From Luteibacter aegosomatissinici (GTDB taxonomy: Bacteria > Pseudomonadota > Gammaproteobacteria > Xanthomonadales > Rhodanobacteraceae): DNA of 64,000 nucleotides. Of the stretch, positions 55,594 through 64,000 are shown piece by piece; the first letter of the stretch is position 1; every line of letters starts with the position of its first letter. Made by a program: the position numbers and the translations under genes. A model generated the notes under the pieces. It was given only the letters and a program-made list of their open reading frames with translations, was not told the DNA's origin and ran no database searches. The stretch covers positions 3,596,001 to 3,660,000 of the forward strand of contig NZ_CP095742.1 in assembly GCF_023078495.1 (NCBI RefSeq), given 5' to 3'.

Positions 55594-58073
55594 ACGTGAC
55601 CCGGCTTGCCCTGCGCACGCTGCGTCGTGAATGGCACCTGGTGGAGTTGCGCACACTGGCGGCATCGCTGGTGTTGGCCGTCGTCGCGCTCGGTGTGGTG
55701 GCCACCCTCTCCACCCGCATCGAACGCGGCATCCTGGCCAGTGCCGCCGAGCTGATCGGCGGCGATGTTGGCGTATCCGCGCCCGCACCGTTGCCCGATG
55801 CCATGGCGGCATCCGCGCGTGCCGATGGGTTGGCGATGACGCGCGGCGCCCAATTCCGCAGCGTCGCCTTCGTCGGCGAGCACAGCCAGCTGCTCGATGT
55901 GCTCGCCAGCGATGCAGCCTACCCGTTGCGTGGCACGCTGGAAGTGAGCGGCGCGGATGGCCGCACCCATGTGGCGCACGGCCCGGCGCGTGGCGAGGTG
56001 TATCTCGACCACCGCGCCATGGTGAGCCTGGGTATTACGCCAGGACAGCGCGTACAGATTGGCGGTCAGGACCTGGTCGCTTCCGCGGAGCTGGTGCGCC
56101 AGCCCGATGGCGGCGAACTGTTCGCCCTCGCACCGCGTGCTGTCATGAACCTCGATGATGCCAATGCGGCTGGCCTGCTCGGCGTAGGCAGCCGCGCACG
56201 TCATCGCCTGCTCGTGTCGGGCACCCCTGCCGCCGTGGCGCGCTGGCGCACGAACGTCGAAGAAGGCGCGCTGCCCGCCGGTGCCGATCTGATTACACCC
56301 GAGAAGATGCAGGAGCGCATGCGCAGCGCATTTGATCGCGCGAGCGCGTTCCTGCGCCTTACTGCCCTGCTTTCAGCACTGCTCTCAGGCGTGGCGATCG
56401 CGCTGGCATCGGCGCGCTATGCGCGGCGCAAATCGGGCGAAGTAGCGCTACTCCGCGCCCTGGGCACGCCCCGGCGCAAGGTGGCATCGCTGCTGGTGAT
56501 GACGCTTGCGGCCCTAGCGCTGCCTGCCGCCACGCTAGGCGTAGTAATCGCACTGGGTCTTACCGAAGGCGCGTGGTATTTCGCGCGCCAGTTGTTCGAC
56601 AACATCCCCACGACATTGCCTCTGGGCCCTGCCTTTGCCGCGGCGGCCATGGGCCTTGCCGTGCTGGCCGGCTTCGCCCTGCCCCCGTTGGTGCGGCTGG
56701 CCGAAGTACCGCCGGTGGCGGTGTTCCGCGAATCCATGCAGCGCCGCCTGCGCCGGTTCGATGTGCTCTACCTCGTACCGCTGGCCACCGCGATCGGGTT
56801 GCTCTGGCTGCAAAGTGATTCCGCGAAACTTGCGGGGATCCTTGCGGCCAGCCTGGGCGGCGTCGCCGCCGTCGCCGCGCTGCTGGCGGCGTTGCTGCTC
56901 GTCGTCGCCCGCCGCGTCGCGCCGGGCGCCCATCCTGCGCTGCGCCTGGGCCTCGCCGCCCTCGCGCGCCGTCGCGGCCTGTCGCTGGTCCAGGCCACCG
57001 CCCTGTCGCTCGGCTTGTGCGCGCTGCTACTGCTTGCCGTCATCGCGCCCTCGCTGCTGGAAGGCTGGCGCCGTGAGTTGCCTGCCGATACACCGAACTG
57101 GTTTGTATTGAACCTGCAGGACGACCAGCGCGATGCGTTTGCCCAGCAGCTACAGCACATCGGTGCAACGAAAACGAACATGATGCCGCTGGCCGTGGGC
57201 AAGCTCACCGCGATCAACGGCACGCCGGTGGACAAGCTGCCCTTCCTGGAAAACGACGAGGCGCGTGATGCTGCCGACCGCCAGTTGCGCCTTTCGTGGT
57301 CGGCCGATCTCCCACCGTCCAATGACGTGGTCGCCGGCACCTGGCCTGGCGCGTCCCCCGCCCAGGCCGAGGTATCCGTGGATACCTCGTGGCGCGATCG
57401 TTTCCACCTGAAGCTCGGCGACACGCTTCGCTTCGAAGTGGGTGAAGGCACGCTCGATGCGAAGCTCACCAGCGTGCGCAAGGTGGACTGGACCTCATTC
57501 AGGGTGAACTTCTTCCTGATGATCGACCCCGCGCATGCCGGGGCTATTCCGCATACGTGGCTCACCAGCTTCTACCTGCCGCGCGGCCACGGCGATGACC
57601 TGTCGAAGCTGTCGCGGGACTACGGCAACCTCAGCCTGATCGACGTGGATGCGCTGCTCGATCGCGTTCGCGAGATCGTCGATCGCGTGGGCGGTGCCGT
57701 GCGCTGGGTGCTCGGTTTCAGCCTGCTCGCCGGTGCGCTGGTGCTCACTGCCGCCCTGGCCGCAAGCGCGCAGGAGCGCCGAAAAGAAGCGGCGCTCCTG
57801 CGCACACTGGGTGCCACACGGGCACAGCTACGTGCCGCCGCGGCCTGCGAGTTTGCACTCCTGGGCCTGGTAGCGGGGCTTACGGCCGGGCTAGGCGCCG
57901 CGGGCGCCGGATTCTGGCTCGGGAAGGCGGTGTTCCGCCTGCAGGACTTCGTACCACCGTTGTGGCCACTGTTCTGTGCCGCGGCCATCGCTGCGTTCGT
58001 GGTGATGTTGATCGGCTTGTTTGGTACCCGCCGCGTGTTGCGGACGTCGCCGATGGCGTTGCTGCGGGAATGA
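55590..58073 (+). CDS. ybbP: FtsX-like ABC permease YbbP
   Basis: An 827-residue inner-membrane protein with about ten membrane segments: one near the N-terminus (about 22-45), a group of FtsX-type helices (about 255-410), a middle set (about 420-500), a periplasmic domain (about 500-690) and a last three-helix FtsX module (about 700-825) ending TSPMALLRE. The duplicated FtsX layout is that of E. coli YbbP. It is translationally coupled to ybbA. A REP element follows. Confidence 0.93.
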   Translation: MNVTRLALRTLRREWHLVELRTLAASLVLAVVALGVVATLSTRIERGILASAAELIGGDVGVSAPAPLPDAMAASARADGLAMTRGAQFRSVAFVGEHSQLLDVLASDAAYPLRGTLEVSGADGRTHVAHGPARGEVYLDHRAMVSLGITPGQRVQIGGQDLVASAELVRQPDGGELFALAPRAVMNLDDANAAGLLGVGSRARHRLLVSGTPAAVARWRTNVEEGALPAGADLITPEKMQERMRSAFDRASAFLRLTALLSALLSGVAIALASARYARRKSGEVALLRALGTPRRKVASLLVMTLAALALPAATLGVVIALGLTEGAWYFARQLFDNIPTTLPLGPAFAAAAMGLAVLAGFALPPLVRLAEVPPVAVFRESMQRRLRRFDVLYLVPLATAIGLLWLQSDSAKLAGILAASLGGVAAVAALLAALLLVVARRVAPGAHPALRLGLAALARRRGLSLVQATALSLGLCALLLLAVIAPSLLEGWRRELPADTPNWFVLNLQDDQRDAFAQQLQHIGATKTNMMPLAVGKLTAINGTPVDKLPFLENDEARDAADRQLRLSWSADLPPSNDVVAGTWPGASPAQAEVSVDTSWRDRFHLKLGDTLRFEVGEGTLDAKLTSVRKVDWTSFRVNFFLMIDPAHAGAIPHTWLTSFYLPRGHGDDLSKLSRDYGNLSLIDVDALLDRVREIVDRVGGAVRWVLGFSLLAGALVLTAALAASAQERRKEAALLRTLGATRAQLRAAAACEFALLGLVAGLTAGLGAAGAGFWLGKAVFRLQDFVPPLWPLFCAAAIAAFVVMLIGLFGTRRVLRTSPMALLRE

Positions 58074-58082
58074 GATAAGAGC

Positions 58083-58103
58083 CATCGCGCGCAAGCGCGC
58101 TCC
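58083..58103. repeat. REP-like element, partial
   Basis: ATCGCGCGCAAGCGCGCTCC is present, but the terminal TACA of the family is replaced by GGGCC. It lies between the convergent ybbP and rimI. Confidence 0.65.
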
Positions 58104-58118
58104 GGGCCGCGTCACCAC

Positions 58119-58592
58119 TCAATCAGCGATGTGCATCTCAAGCGCCATCACGATGGCCTCTTCCCTGCCGTTCTTCGCCGGGTAGTAGGCCGGCCGCCGG
58201 CCAATCTCGGTGAAGCCCATGGACTCATACAGCGTGTGCGCCACCGGATTCGAGGGGCGCACTTCAAGAAAGATGCGCTCGGCGCCATACCAGCGGGCAA
58301 GATCCACCAGGCGGCGCATCATGCGCCGGCCATAACCCAGGCCACGATGCGCATCGCCAATGCAGACGTTAAGTACGTGCGCTTCGCCCGCGGCGACGGA
58401 AAGGATGCCGTAGCCTGCGATCTCGCCCTCGTGGACGATCACCCAGCAGTTATGCCCGGCCTGCAGGCAATCACGGAAGATGCCTGCGCTCCAGGGGAAT
58501 TCGTACGACGCGTGCTCGATCGCCACGACCGCATCGAGATCCTCGCGGCGCATGGCGCGAACTTCGGTCGAAGGGCGAGCGACGGCAACCAT
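58119..58592 (-). CDS. rimI: Ribosomal protein S18 alanine N-acetyltransferase
   Basis: A 157-residue GNAT enzyme that acetylates the N-terminal alanine of ribosomal protein S18. The acetyl-CoA loop HRGLGYGRRMM (about residues 83-93) follows HVLNVCIGDAH, and FLEVRPSNPVAHTLYESMGF is the RimI-type ending motif. The ATG at 58592 gives the family start and lies 6 nt after the holD-like stop. The order holD-rimI is the same as in E. coli. Confidence 0.93.
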   Translation of the reverse strand: MVAVARPSTEVRAMRREDLDAVVAIEHASYEFPWSAGIFRDCLQAGHNCWVIVHEGEIAGYGILSVAAGEAHVLNVCIGDAHRGLGYGRRMMRRLVDLARWYGAERIFLEVRPSNPVAHTLYESMGFTEIGRRPAYYPAKNGREEAIVMALEMHIAD

Positions 58593-58597
58593 GGCGT

Positions 58598-59074
58598 TTA
58601 GCCCCTGCCTAGTGACCGGCCGAGGGCACGCAGCCCGTTCCACAGGCGCCGCTTGGCGGCGGCATCGGCCACGAGGGCCGCGGGCGGATCCACCAGCACG
58701 ATCTGTGCGGCACTCATGACCGCGGCAGGTAATTCATGGCCGAGTGCACGGGCCTGCGCTTCCCCGAATACGAGGTAGTGCGCGGCGACCGGCACGTGAC
58801 CGAGGCCGCGCTCGCCGGCTTCAAGGCGTGCGGCACGGCCCATGACGGGCCCAAAGGCGCGCAACGCCCTTCCCACCAGATCCAGCTCCCGCTCGCTGGC
58901 ACCCGCTGGCAGGACGACGACGCAGGGCACCCGGTCACCCTGCCCGCCCTCGTTAACCGCGTGGTGCCGATCCCCCGCGACAGCCGCGCCTGCGCCTACG
59001 TCACGCAAGCGCCACGGGGTAACCCCCATGACCTTGAGCAGGCGTTCGCGACGCGCGGGCGAGACGGCAGCCAC
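58598..59074 (-). CDS. holD: DNA polymerase III psi subunit-like protein
   Basis: A 158-residue protein. The opening RRERLLKVMGVTPWRLRD resembles the conserved N-terminus of HolD, which in E. coli contacts chi (HolC), and the ending AAKRRLWNGLRAL matches the helical closing segment. Psi links the clamp loader to SSB through chi. The middle is poorly conserved, as is usual in this fast-evolving family, so the assignment rests on the two ends and on the position directly before rimI. pssA ends 3 nt upstream of its start region. Confidence 0.7.
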   Translation of the reverse strand: MAAVSPARRERLLKVMGVTPWRLRDVGAGAAVAGDRHHAVNEGGQGDRVPCVVVLPAGASERELDLVGRALRAFGPVMGRAARLEAGERGLGHVPVAAHYLVFGEAQARALGHELPAAVMSAAQIVLVDPPAALVADAAAKRRLWNGLRALGRSLGRG

Positions 59075-59077
59075 GGC

Positions 59078-59863
59078 TTATTCAGCCGGCCGGGTGTGGC
59101 GGCGCACGCGGCGCCGGTGGGCCGCACGACCCCAAAGCGTCATGACCGGTCCGGAGATGGTGTAGATGACCGTACCCGCGAACAGCACGCGCGCCGGGTC
59201 GATAAACAACAGCACGACAATGAGCACGGCGGCAATCAGCCAGATGAAGGGCACACGATCACCCTTCGGCCACGCCTTGAAACTGTAATAGCGGACATTG
59301 CTGACCATGAGCAGGCCCGCGATCACCGCCAACGGCAGGGTGAAGAACGCCACCTCCGCACCGGTGATATCGAACTTGGTCATGGTCCACACGAACGACA
59401 TGCACAGTGCCGCCGCCGCGGGGCTGGCGAGCCCCTGGAAGTAGCGCTTGTCGGCCACTCCCACCTGGGTATTGAAGCGCGCGAGGCGCAACGCGGCGCA
59501 GACGGCGTAGATGAACGCCGCGGCCCAGCCGATCTTGCCCCAGGTGCGGCCATAGTCGGCAAGCGACGACAACGACCACGTGTACATGACCAGCGACGGC
59601 GCCAGGCCGAAGCTGACCAGATCCGAAAGCGAATCGAACTGGACGCCGAACTCGCTCTGCGTGTTGGTCAGGCGGGCGACGCGGCCGTCCATGCCATCCA
59701 GGATGCCGGCGACGAACACCGCGAGGGCGGCGGTGCCGAAATTCCCATGGAAAGCGGAGACGATCGCGTAGAACCCGGCGAACATGGCGCCGGTGGTGAA
59801 CAGGTTCGGCAGGAGGTAGATACCGCGATGGCGGGGCCCCCGGGCTTGGATCGGATCGCTCAT
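59078..59863 (-). CDS. pssA: CDP-diacylglycerol-serine O-phosphatidyltransferase (type II PssA)
   Basis: A 261-residue integral membrane enzyme that makes phosphatidylserine, the precursor of phosphatidylethanolamine. It is a CDP-alcohol phosphotransferase with about seven hydrophobic segments and the signature DGx2ARx8Gx3Dx3D, seen as DGMDGRVARL then FGVQFDSLSD (about residues 55-80). The start chosen is the ATG at 59863 (MSDPIQARG); the frame open to 59998 is upstream leader. It leads into holD and rimI. Confidence 0.95.
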   Translation of the reverse strand: MSDPIQARGPRHRGIYLLPNLFTTGAMFAGFYAIVSAFHGNFGTAALAVFVAGILDGMDGRVARLTNTQSEFGVQFDSLSDLVSFGLAPSLVMYTWSLSSLADYGRTWGKIGWAAAFIYAVCAALRLARFNTQVGVADKRYFQGLASPAAAALCMSFVWTMTKFDITGAEVAFFTLPLAVIAGLLMVSNVRYYSFKAWPKGDRVPFIWLIAAVLIVVLLFIDPARVLFAGTVIYTISGPVMTLWGRAAHRRRVRRHTRPAE

Positions 59864-60018
59864 CGGCTCAGTCGTCACTTGGGCCCCCAGTTTAGCCCAC
59901 CCGCTGTAAACCGTCAGTTGGCGCGTTCCCGGCACAAAGCGCGACACAGTCGCTTGCGTGGCCCGAAAGCGGGTGTTAGATGTGTCGCCCACATTCATCC
60001 AAGCCCGGGTACCGCCGC

Positions 60019-60441
60019 ATGCGCCGCTGCATCGCCATTCTCCTGCTCGCCGCCGTCTGTCCCCTGGCCTTCGCCCAGGCCTACAAATGGAAGGACGCCC
60101 AGGGCGTTACCCATTACTCCGATTCACCGCCCCCGACCAACTCGGCCAAGGTCGAGAAGATCCAGATGAAGGGCGGCGTGAACGCCCCCTCCCCGGCGCA
60201 GTCCGCCCCGGCCAAATCCAGCACGGCCGGCAGCCCGCCGCCGGGCACCCCCGTGGCGGACAACCCGGCGAACCGGGCCAAGCTCTGCGACTCCCTGCGC
60301 AAGAACATGGACGTGCTGCAGAAGGAAGCCGTCGTGAGCATGGACGATGGCAAGGGGGGCACGAAGCAGCTCGATGCCGCCGGCCGCCAGCGCCAGGTGG
60401 AAACCACCCAGGCCCAGATGACCCTCTACTGCAAGTCATAA
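60019..60441 (+). CDS. Exported DUF4124-domain protein
   Basis: A 140-residue protein with a signal peptide (residues 1-19, ending LAFAQ). The mature part begins with a DUF4124-like motif AYKWKDAQGVTHYSDSPPP (residues 20-38), typical of small xanthomonad envelope proteins of unknown role. It has a Pro/Ala-rich linker and a cysteine-containing helical tail (Cys about 98 and 137). The ATG at 60019 is chosen for the signal peptide. proS follows 39 nt later. Confidence 0.85.
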   Translation: MRRCIAILLLAAVCPLAFAQAYKWKDAQGVTHYSDSPPPTNSAKVEKIQMKGGVNAPSPAQSAPAKSSTAGSPPPGTPVADNPANRAKLCDSLRKNMDVLQKEAVVSMDDGKGGTKQLDAAGRQRQVETTQAQMTLYCKS

Positions 60442-60446
60442 CCCCT

Positions 60447-60452
60447 TATAAT
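60447..60452 (+). promoter_or_regulatory. Possible -10 element of proS
   Basis: A perfect TATAAT lies 28 nt before the proS ATG. No good -35 hexamer stands 16-18 nt upstream, so it is only a candidate; read-through from the DUF4124 gene is the alternative. Confidence 0.4.
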
Positions 60453-60480
60453 TCCGCTTTTCCCCGACGATATCCGCCCG

Positions 60481-62181
60481 ATGCGCCTCAGCCAGTACCA
60501 CCTCGCCACCGTCAAGGAAGTTCCCGCCGATGCGGATATCGCCAGCCAGCAGCTCATGCTGCGTGCCGGCATGATCCGCAAGCTGGCCTCGGGCCTCTAC
60601 ACGTGGTCGCCGTTGGGCCTGCGCGTGCTGCGCAAGGTGGAAGCCGTGGTCCGCGAGGAAATGGTACGCGCCGGCGCCATCGAGCTACTGATGCCTTCGG
60701 TGCAGCCGCGCGATCTGTGGGAAGAAACCGGCCGCTGGGAGAAGTTCGGCGGCCAGCTCCTGAAGATGAAGGATCGCAAGGAGCAGGAATTCTGCTACGG
60801 CCCGACGCACGAGGAGGTCATCACCGACTTCGCGCGTAACGAGCTGAAGAGCTACAAGCAGCTGCCGCTCAACTTCTTCCAGATCCAGACCAAGTTCCGC
60901 GACGAGATCCGCCCGCGCTTTGGCGTGATGCGTGCGCGCGAATTCCTGATGAAGGATGCCTACTCGTTCCACCTCACCCCGGAATCGCTCGGCGAAACCT
61001 ACAAGGTGATGTACGACGCGTATTCGCGCATCTTCACCCGCCTGGGCCTGGAGTTCCGCGCCGTGGATGCCGATACCGGCGCCATTGGCGGCAGCGCCAG
61101 CCACGAGTTCCAGGTGCTGGCCGATTCGGGCGAAGACCACATCGCGTTCTCGGATGCGTCGCCCTACGCGGCCAACATTGAAAAGGCCGAAGCCCTGGCG
61201 CCGGCCGGCGAGCGCCCTGCCCCGTCGGCGGAGCTCACGCGTGTCGATACCCCCACCCAGCGCACCATCGACGAGGTGAGCGCGTTCCTGGGCGTGCCGG
61301 CCACGCAGACGGTGAAGACGATCCTGGTCCGCGGCATCGAGGGCCTGGTGGCCCTGTGCCTGCGTGGCGATCACGAAATCAACGAAGTGAAGGTATCGCA
61401 CCTGGCAGAGCTGGGTGACGAGCCCGAACTGGCCAGCGAAGAAGAAATCCTCGCCGCCACCGGCACGCGCCCCGGCTTCATTGGCCCGGTGGGCCTGCCC
61501 GATAACATCCCGGTCATCGTGGATCGCAGCGCCGCACTGCTCGCGGATTTCGTTTGCGGCGGCAACCAGGATGGCACGCACTACACGGGTGCCAACTGGG
61601 TGCGCGATGCGCGCATCACCAGCGTGGAGGATATCCGCAAGGTGGTCGATGGCGATGCCTCGCCGGATGGCAAGGGCACGCTGCGTCTCGCCCGTGGTAT
61701 CGAGGTAGGCCACATTTTCCAGCTGGGCCAGAAGTACGCGGAGGCCATGGGCGCCAGCGTGCTGGATAGCAACGGCAAGATGAGCACGATGTTCATGGGC
61801 TGCTACGGCGTGGGCGTGAGCCGCATCGTGGCCGCCGCGATCGAGCAGCGCCACGATGAGAACGGCATGATCTGGACCGATGCGATGGCCCCGTGGCGCG
61901 TGGCGGTGTGCGTCATCAACCCGAAGAACGACGCGGCAGTGGCGGAAGCGGCCGAGTCGCTGTACCGCGAGCTGTCGGAAGCCGGCATCGATACGGTGCT
62001 GGATGACCGCGGCCTGCGCCCGGGTTCGATGTTTGCGGATATCGAGCTGATTGGCATCCCGCACCGCGTGGTGGTGAGCGGCCGTGGCCTGGAGGCGGGT
62101 ACGTTCGAGTACCGCGCCCGTACGGATGCGGAGGCGCGCAACGTGACCCGCGAGGAATTGCTGGCCGTTCTGAACGGCTGA
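60481..62181 (+). CDS. proS: Prolyl-tRNA synthetase (bacterial type)
   Basis: A 566-residue class II synthetase. Motif 2 is seen in [20 protein letters not shown] (about residues 137-156), and motif 3 in [15 protein letters not shown] (about 441-455). The insertion of about 160 residues between motifs 2 and 3 (about 225-385) is the YbaK-like cis-editing domain that clears mischarged alanyl-tRNA-Pro. The anticodon-binding domain closes the protein. It has its own strong terminator. Confidence 0.98.
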   Translation: MRLSQYHLATVKEVPADADIASQQLMLRAGMIRKLASGLYTWSPLGLRVLRKVEAVVREEMVRAGAIELLMPSVQPRDLWEETGRWEKFGGQLLKMKDRKEQEFCYGPTHEEVITDFARNELKSYKQLPLNFFQIQTKFRDEIRPRFGVMRAREFLMKDAYSFHLTPESLGETYKVMYDAYSRIFTRLGLEFRAVDADTGAIGGSASHEFQVLADSGEDHIAFSDASPYAANIEKAEALAPAGERPAPSAELTRVDTPTQRTIDEVSAFLGVPATQTVKTILVRGIEGLVALCLRGDHEINEVKVSHLAELGDEPELASEEEILAATGTRPGFIGPVGLPDNIPVIVDRSAALLADFVCGGNQDGTHYTGANWVRDARITSVEDIRKVVDGDASPDGKGTLRLARGIEVGHIFQLGQKYAEAMGASVLDSNGKMSTMFMGCYGVGVSRIVAAAIEQRHDENGMIWTDAMAPWRVAVCVINPKNDAAVAEAAESLYRELSEAGIDTVLDDRGLRPGSMFADIELIGIPHRVVVSGRGLEAGTFEYRARTDAEARNVTREELLAVLNG

Positions 62182-62203
62182 GCTAGTCCTCCGCACGAAA
62201 CAG

Positions 62204-62236
62204 AAAAGGCCGCGAGCGATCGCGGCCTTTTCTTTT
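62204..62236 (+). terminator. Rho-independent terminator of proS
   Basis: AAAAGGCCGCGA and TCGCGGCCTTTT make a 12-bp hairpin with a GCGA loop, followed by CTTTT. It begins 22 nt after the stop codon. Confidence 0.95.
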
Positions 62237-62319
62237 CGCCCTGCCCTGCAAAGCGGGGGGCCATCCCTATCGAGAGCGCCTCGATACACGTTCCGAAGGC
62301 GTGATTCTCACCCGGCTTT

Positions 62320-62475
62320 GGGAAAATACTCACTATTAATGACAGTGATTACCCCATTGGCTTGTAGGGTTTTTCTGATATTAGGAAAAAGATAATCAAA
62401 CGGCTCCCATAATCCATTTCATTGCGCCACAATGCCATGCAATGGCCATTACCTAATGGCCCGTCGATACCACCA
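62320..62475 (+). promoter_or_regulatory. AT-rich palindrome-rich region upstream of the H-NS-family gene
   Basis: This stretch is markedly more AT-rich than the rest of the window. It contains TCACT/AGTGA (62330-62348), CATTG-CGCCA-CAATG (62420-62434), GGCCATTA-CC-TAATGGCC (62444-62461, perfect 8-bp arms) and GATACCACCA (62466-62475). The composition suits binding of the H-NS-like product itself. Several -10-like hexamers occur (GATATT, GATAAT), but none has a convincing -35. Together with the proS terminator it accounts for the 308-bp gap. Confidence 0.5.
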
Positions 62476-62489
62476 CTCGGGAGGATGCC

Positions 62490-62813
62490 ATGGCCGTCGA
62501 TATCAAAAACCTTAGCCAGACCCAGCTTGCGGACCTGATTGCCAAGGCGCAATCGCGCCAGAACGAGCTGCAGAAGGAAAAAGTCACGCGGCTGCGCGAG
62601 AAAGTCTTTGCACTCATCAAGGAAGAAGGCCTCACCTTCGATGACGTCTTTGGTAAAGCCGCCCCGAAATCCAGGCGCGCCGGTGCTACGGTCGCCGCCA
62701 AATACCGCAACCCGTCCGATCCCGAACAGACCTGGTCCGGCCGCGGCAAGCGCCCGCGCTGGTTTAACGATGCGCTAAAGGCCGGCACGAAAGAAAAAGA
62801 CATGCTGGCCTGA
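62490..62813 (+). CDS. H-NS-family nucleoid-associated protein
   Basis: A 107-residue protein of the H-NS/HvrA/BpH3 group that binds AT-rich DNA and silences genes. Residues 5-55 form the helical oligomerisation part (LSQTQLADLIAKAQSRQNEL). The DNA-binding domain is at about 70-95, with YRNPSDPEQTWSGRGKRPRW holding the SGRGKRPRW minor-groove loop. A GGAGG site precedes the ATG. Its own upstream DNA is AT-rich and palindromic, which suggests autoregulation. Confidence 0.93.
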   Translation: MAVDIKNLSQTQLADLIAKAQSRQNELQKEKVTRLREKVFALIKEEGLTFDDVFGKAAPKSRRAGATVAAKYRNPSDPEQTWSGRGKRPRWFNDALKAGTKEKDMLA

Positions 62814-62835
62814 AGAACGCAGGCAGTTCACAAAT

Positions 62836-62860
62836 AAGGCCCCACCCTGCGGGGCCTTAA
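62836..62860 (+). terminator. Terminator-like hairpin after the H-NS-family gene
   Basis: AAGGCCCC and GGGGCCTT pair around a 7-nt loop. There is no T-run beyond TTAATG, so termination may be partial and the tautomerase could be reached by read-through. Confidence 0.6.
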
Positions 62861-62872
62861 TGTGTGCCGTAT

Positions 62873-62908
62873 CATGGGTGGTATCCCAACTCGCTGGATA
62901 CCACCATG
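62873..62908 (+). promoter_or_regulatory. Hairpin or operator covering the tautomerase start codon
   Basis: GGTGGTATCC (62877-62886) and GGATACCACC (62896-62905) form perfect 10-bp arms with a 9-nt loop. With one bulged G, the flanking CAT (62873-62875) also pairs with the ATG start codon (62906-62908), giving 13 pairs. As RNA it would bury the start codon and the only GGA ribosome-site candidate; as DNA it could be an operator. Confidence 0.65.
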
Positions 62909-63286
62909 CCTCTCGTCCGTATCGATGTACGCCGTGGCAAGGATGCCGCCTACCGCACCGCACTGGGCCACGCCGTCCATGATGCCCTGGTCGCCATCGG
63001 CGCCCCCCACGATGACCGCTTCCAGGTCATCGCCGAGCACGATCCCGAAGGCCTGGTCTACGACCCCCAATACCTCGGCATCCAGCGCACCGACGATGTC
63101 GTGTTCATCCAGATCACCTTCAACGACACGCGCACGCTCGAGCAGAAGAAGCAGCTGTACAAGGCCATCACCGAAAACCTTGGCAAGGCGCCGGGCGTGA
63201 AGCCGGGTGACGTGTTCATCAACCTTGTTGAGGTAAAGAAGGAAAACTGGTCGTTTGGCAATGGAGTGGCGCAGTACGCGCCATGA
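62906..63286 (+). CDS. Tautomerase-family protein
   Basis: A 126-residue protein related to 4-oxalocrotonate tautomerase and MSAD-type enzymes. The N-terminus MPLVRIDVRRGKDA places Pro2 as the likely catalytic base after Met removal. The rest has the duplicated beta-alpha-beta layout, with FIQITFNDTRTLEQKKQLYK and DVFINLVEVKKENWSFGNG. The start is fixed by Pro2; the frame open from 62864 is leader. Translation may be regulated by the hairpin over the start. It is convergent with the exporter gene. Substrate unknown. Confidence 0.88.
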   Translation: MPLVRIDVRRGKDAAYRTALGHAVHDALVAIGAPHDDRFQVIAEHDPEGLVYDPQYLGIQRTDDVVFIQITFNDTRTLEQKKQLYKAITENLGKAPGVKPGDVFINLVEVKKENWSFGNGVAQYAP

Positions 63287-63298
63287 GCTGGCGCGCCC

Positions 63299-64000
63299 CT
63301 AAAGAGAGCGGCGCGGGGCCACGATCAGGTCGCCGAAGAGCAGGCCGGCTACGAGCGATACCAGCAGGGTAACGCCCAGCAGGCCCGTATCCATGCCGAG
63401 CGACGTATCGTGATCCAGAAGGTACGACACGCTGCGGAAGCTCACCGAGCCCGGCACCAGCAGGATGATGCCGGGTTCGCGCACGACCGCGCCCGGCTGT
63501 TGCGCATAGCGGGCATAGACATTGCTGAGCGAGCCAAGCAGCACGCCACCGATGAACACGCCGAACGGCGCGCCGGGAATCGAGCCGGAGATCTGGCCGC
63601 CCCAACGCGTGGCGAGGTATCCAAGCACCACGGACCCCATGACCACCAGCCAGTCGCGCCGGGCGGCACGGAACAGGATGGCGAACGAAAATGCGCCCAG
63701 GACCAGCGATGGCCAATCCGCCCACGAGGGTAGCGGCGGCAACGCGTAGTCGTGCGGCACGATACCCAGCGCTTCGCAAAGCTGGGTCGCGGCCACCGTA
63801 CCGAAGGTGAGCTTGAGCAAGGTCGCCACCGCACCGCCCATGCGCGCGACGCCGGCCACCAGGTGCTGGCTGGAGATCTCGCGGACGGCAGTGGTCAGTG
63901 CCATGCCCGGCAGCAACACGATAAGGCTGCCGAGGATGACCGACTTCAGCGCCAGCGGCACGACATAGGCCGCGACCACCGTGGCGATGATGGTGGCGAC
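63299..64000 (-). CDS. ThrE-type threonine/serine exporter family protein, 5' end outside window
   Basis: The visible 233 C-terminal residues are hydrophobic with about eight segments. They include LIVLLPGMALTTAVREISSQ and HLVAGVARMGGAVATLLKL, as in the ThrE/YjjP-YjjB family, and a second module (LGAFSFAILF, GVFIGGVLLGSLSNVYAR, VPGSVSFRSVSYLL). The frame stays open to the window edge with no convincing start, so the N-terminal half is missing. A role in amino-acid export is inferred from the family. Confidence 0.85.
   Translation of the reverse strand, partial: VATIIATVVAAYVVPLALKSVILGSLIVLLPGMALTTAVREISSQHLVAGVARMGGAVATLLKLTFGTVAATQLCEALGIVPHDYALPPLPSWADWPSLVLGAFSFAILFRAARRDWLVVMGSVVLGYLATRWGGQISGSIPGAPFGVFIGGVLLGSLSNVYARYAQQPGAVVREPGIILLVPGSVSFRSVSYLLDHDTSLGMDTGLLGVTLLVSLVAGLLFGDLIVAPRRSL

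Overview
The window looks like chromosomal DNA from a high-GC gammaproteobacterium of the order Lysobacterales (Xanthomonadales), most likely Rhodanobacteraceae (Luteibacter, Dyella or Rhodanobacter type). This is inferred from conserved gene orders (ribF-ileS-lspA-ispH, rplU-rpmA-obgE, lgt-thyA, holD-rimI), two large TonB-dependent receptors, a Nudix-ThiE fusion protein, a RegB/RegA redox system and many copies of a REP-like palindrome beginning TGTAGGAGCGCGC. No rRNA, tRNA, CRISPR array, prophage or insertion sequence was seen. Both ends cut genes: ispH on the left and a ThrE-type exporter on the right.

Bases 1-10,300 are mostly housekeeping on the minus strand: murJ, ribF, ileS, lspA and ispH, then rplU, rpmA and obgE. 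rpsT is divergent from murJ. Bases 10,400-19,000 hold uvrA with a coupled thioesterase, a DUF4139 protein, an enoyl-CoA hydratase homologue, folA with the Nudix-ThiE gene, and an unrecognised exported protein. Bases 19,000-23,500 hold two regulator/enzyme pairs: LysR with an Old Yellow Enzyme, and TetR with an amidase whose promoter carries a clear palindromic operator.

Bases 23,470-28,322 form a four-gene operon matching the periplasmic aldehyde oxidoreductase PaoABCD, every junction being a 4-nt overlap. The FAD subunit gene (paoB) carries an apparent one-base deletion near its 3' end. A complete sulfate ABC transporter (sbp-cysT-cysW-cysA) is divergent from it. Bases 32,300-36,000 contain a small conserved-looking gene, a gene-poor stretch with hairpins and a possible 27-codon gene, a carboxymuconolactone decarboxylase homologue, thyA and lgt.

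Bases 36,000-48,800 are an envelope and uptake region: an S9 lipoprotein peptidase, two TonB-dependent receptors with matching promoter cores, a LemA/TPM operon, dgkA and a POT peptide transporter. Bases 48,859-52,368 are a tightly overlapped operon of a RegB-like redox histidine kinase, a RegA-like regulator, a secreted BNR-repeat protein with unusual Cys/His motifs and a thioredoxin-fold protein; this is the most interesting locus here. It is followed by an OmpR-type regulator with a histidine kinase whose ATPase motifs are degenerate.

Bases 54,300-64,000 hold the divergent tesA/ybbA-ybbP cluster, rimI-holD, pssA, a DUF4124 protein, proS, an H-NS-family gene behind AT-rich palindromic DNA, a tautomerase gene whose start codon lies inside a strong predicted hairpin, and the exporter fragment.
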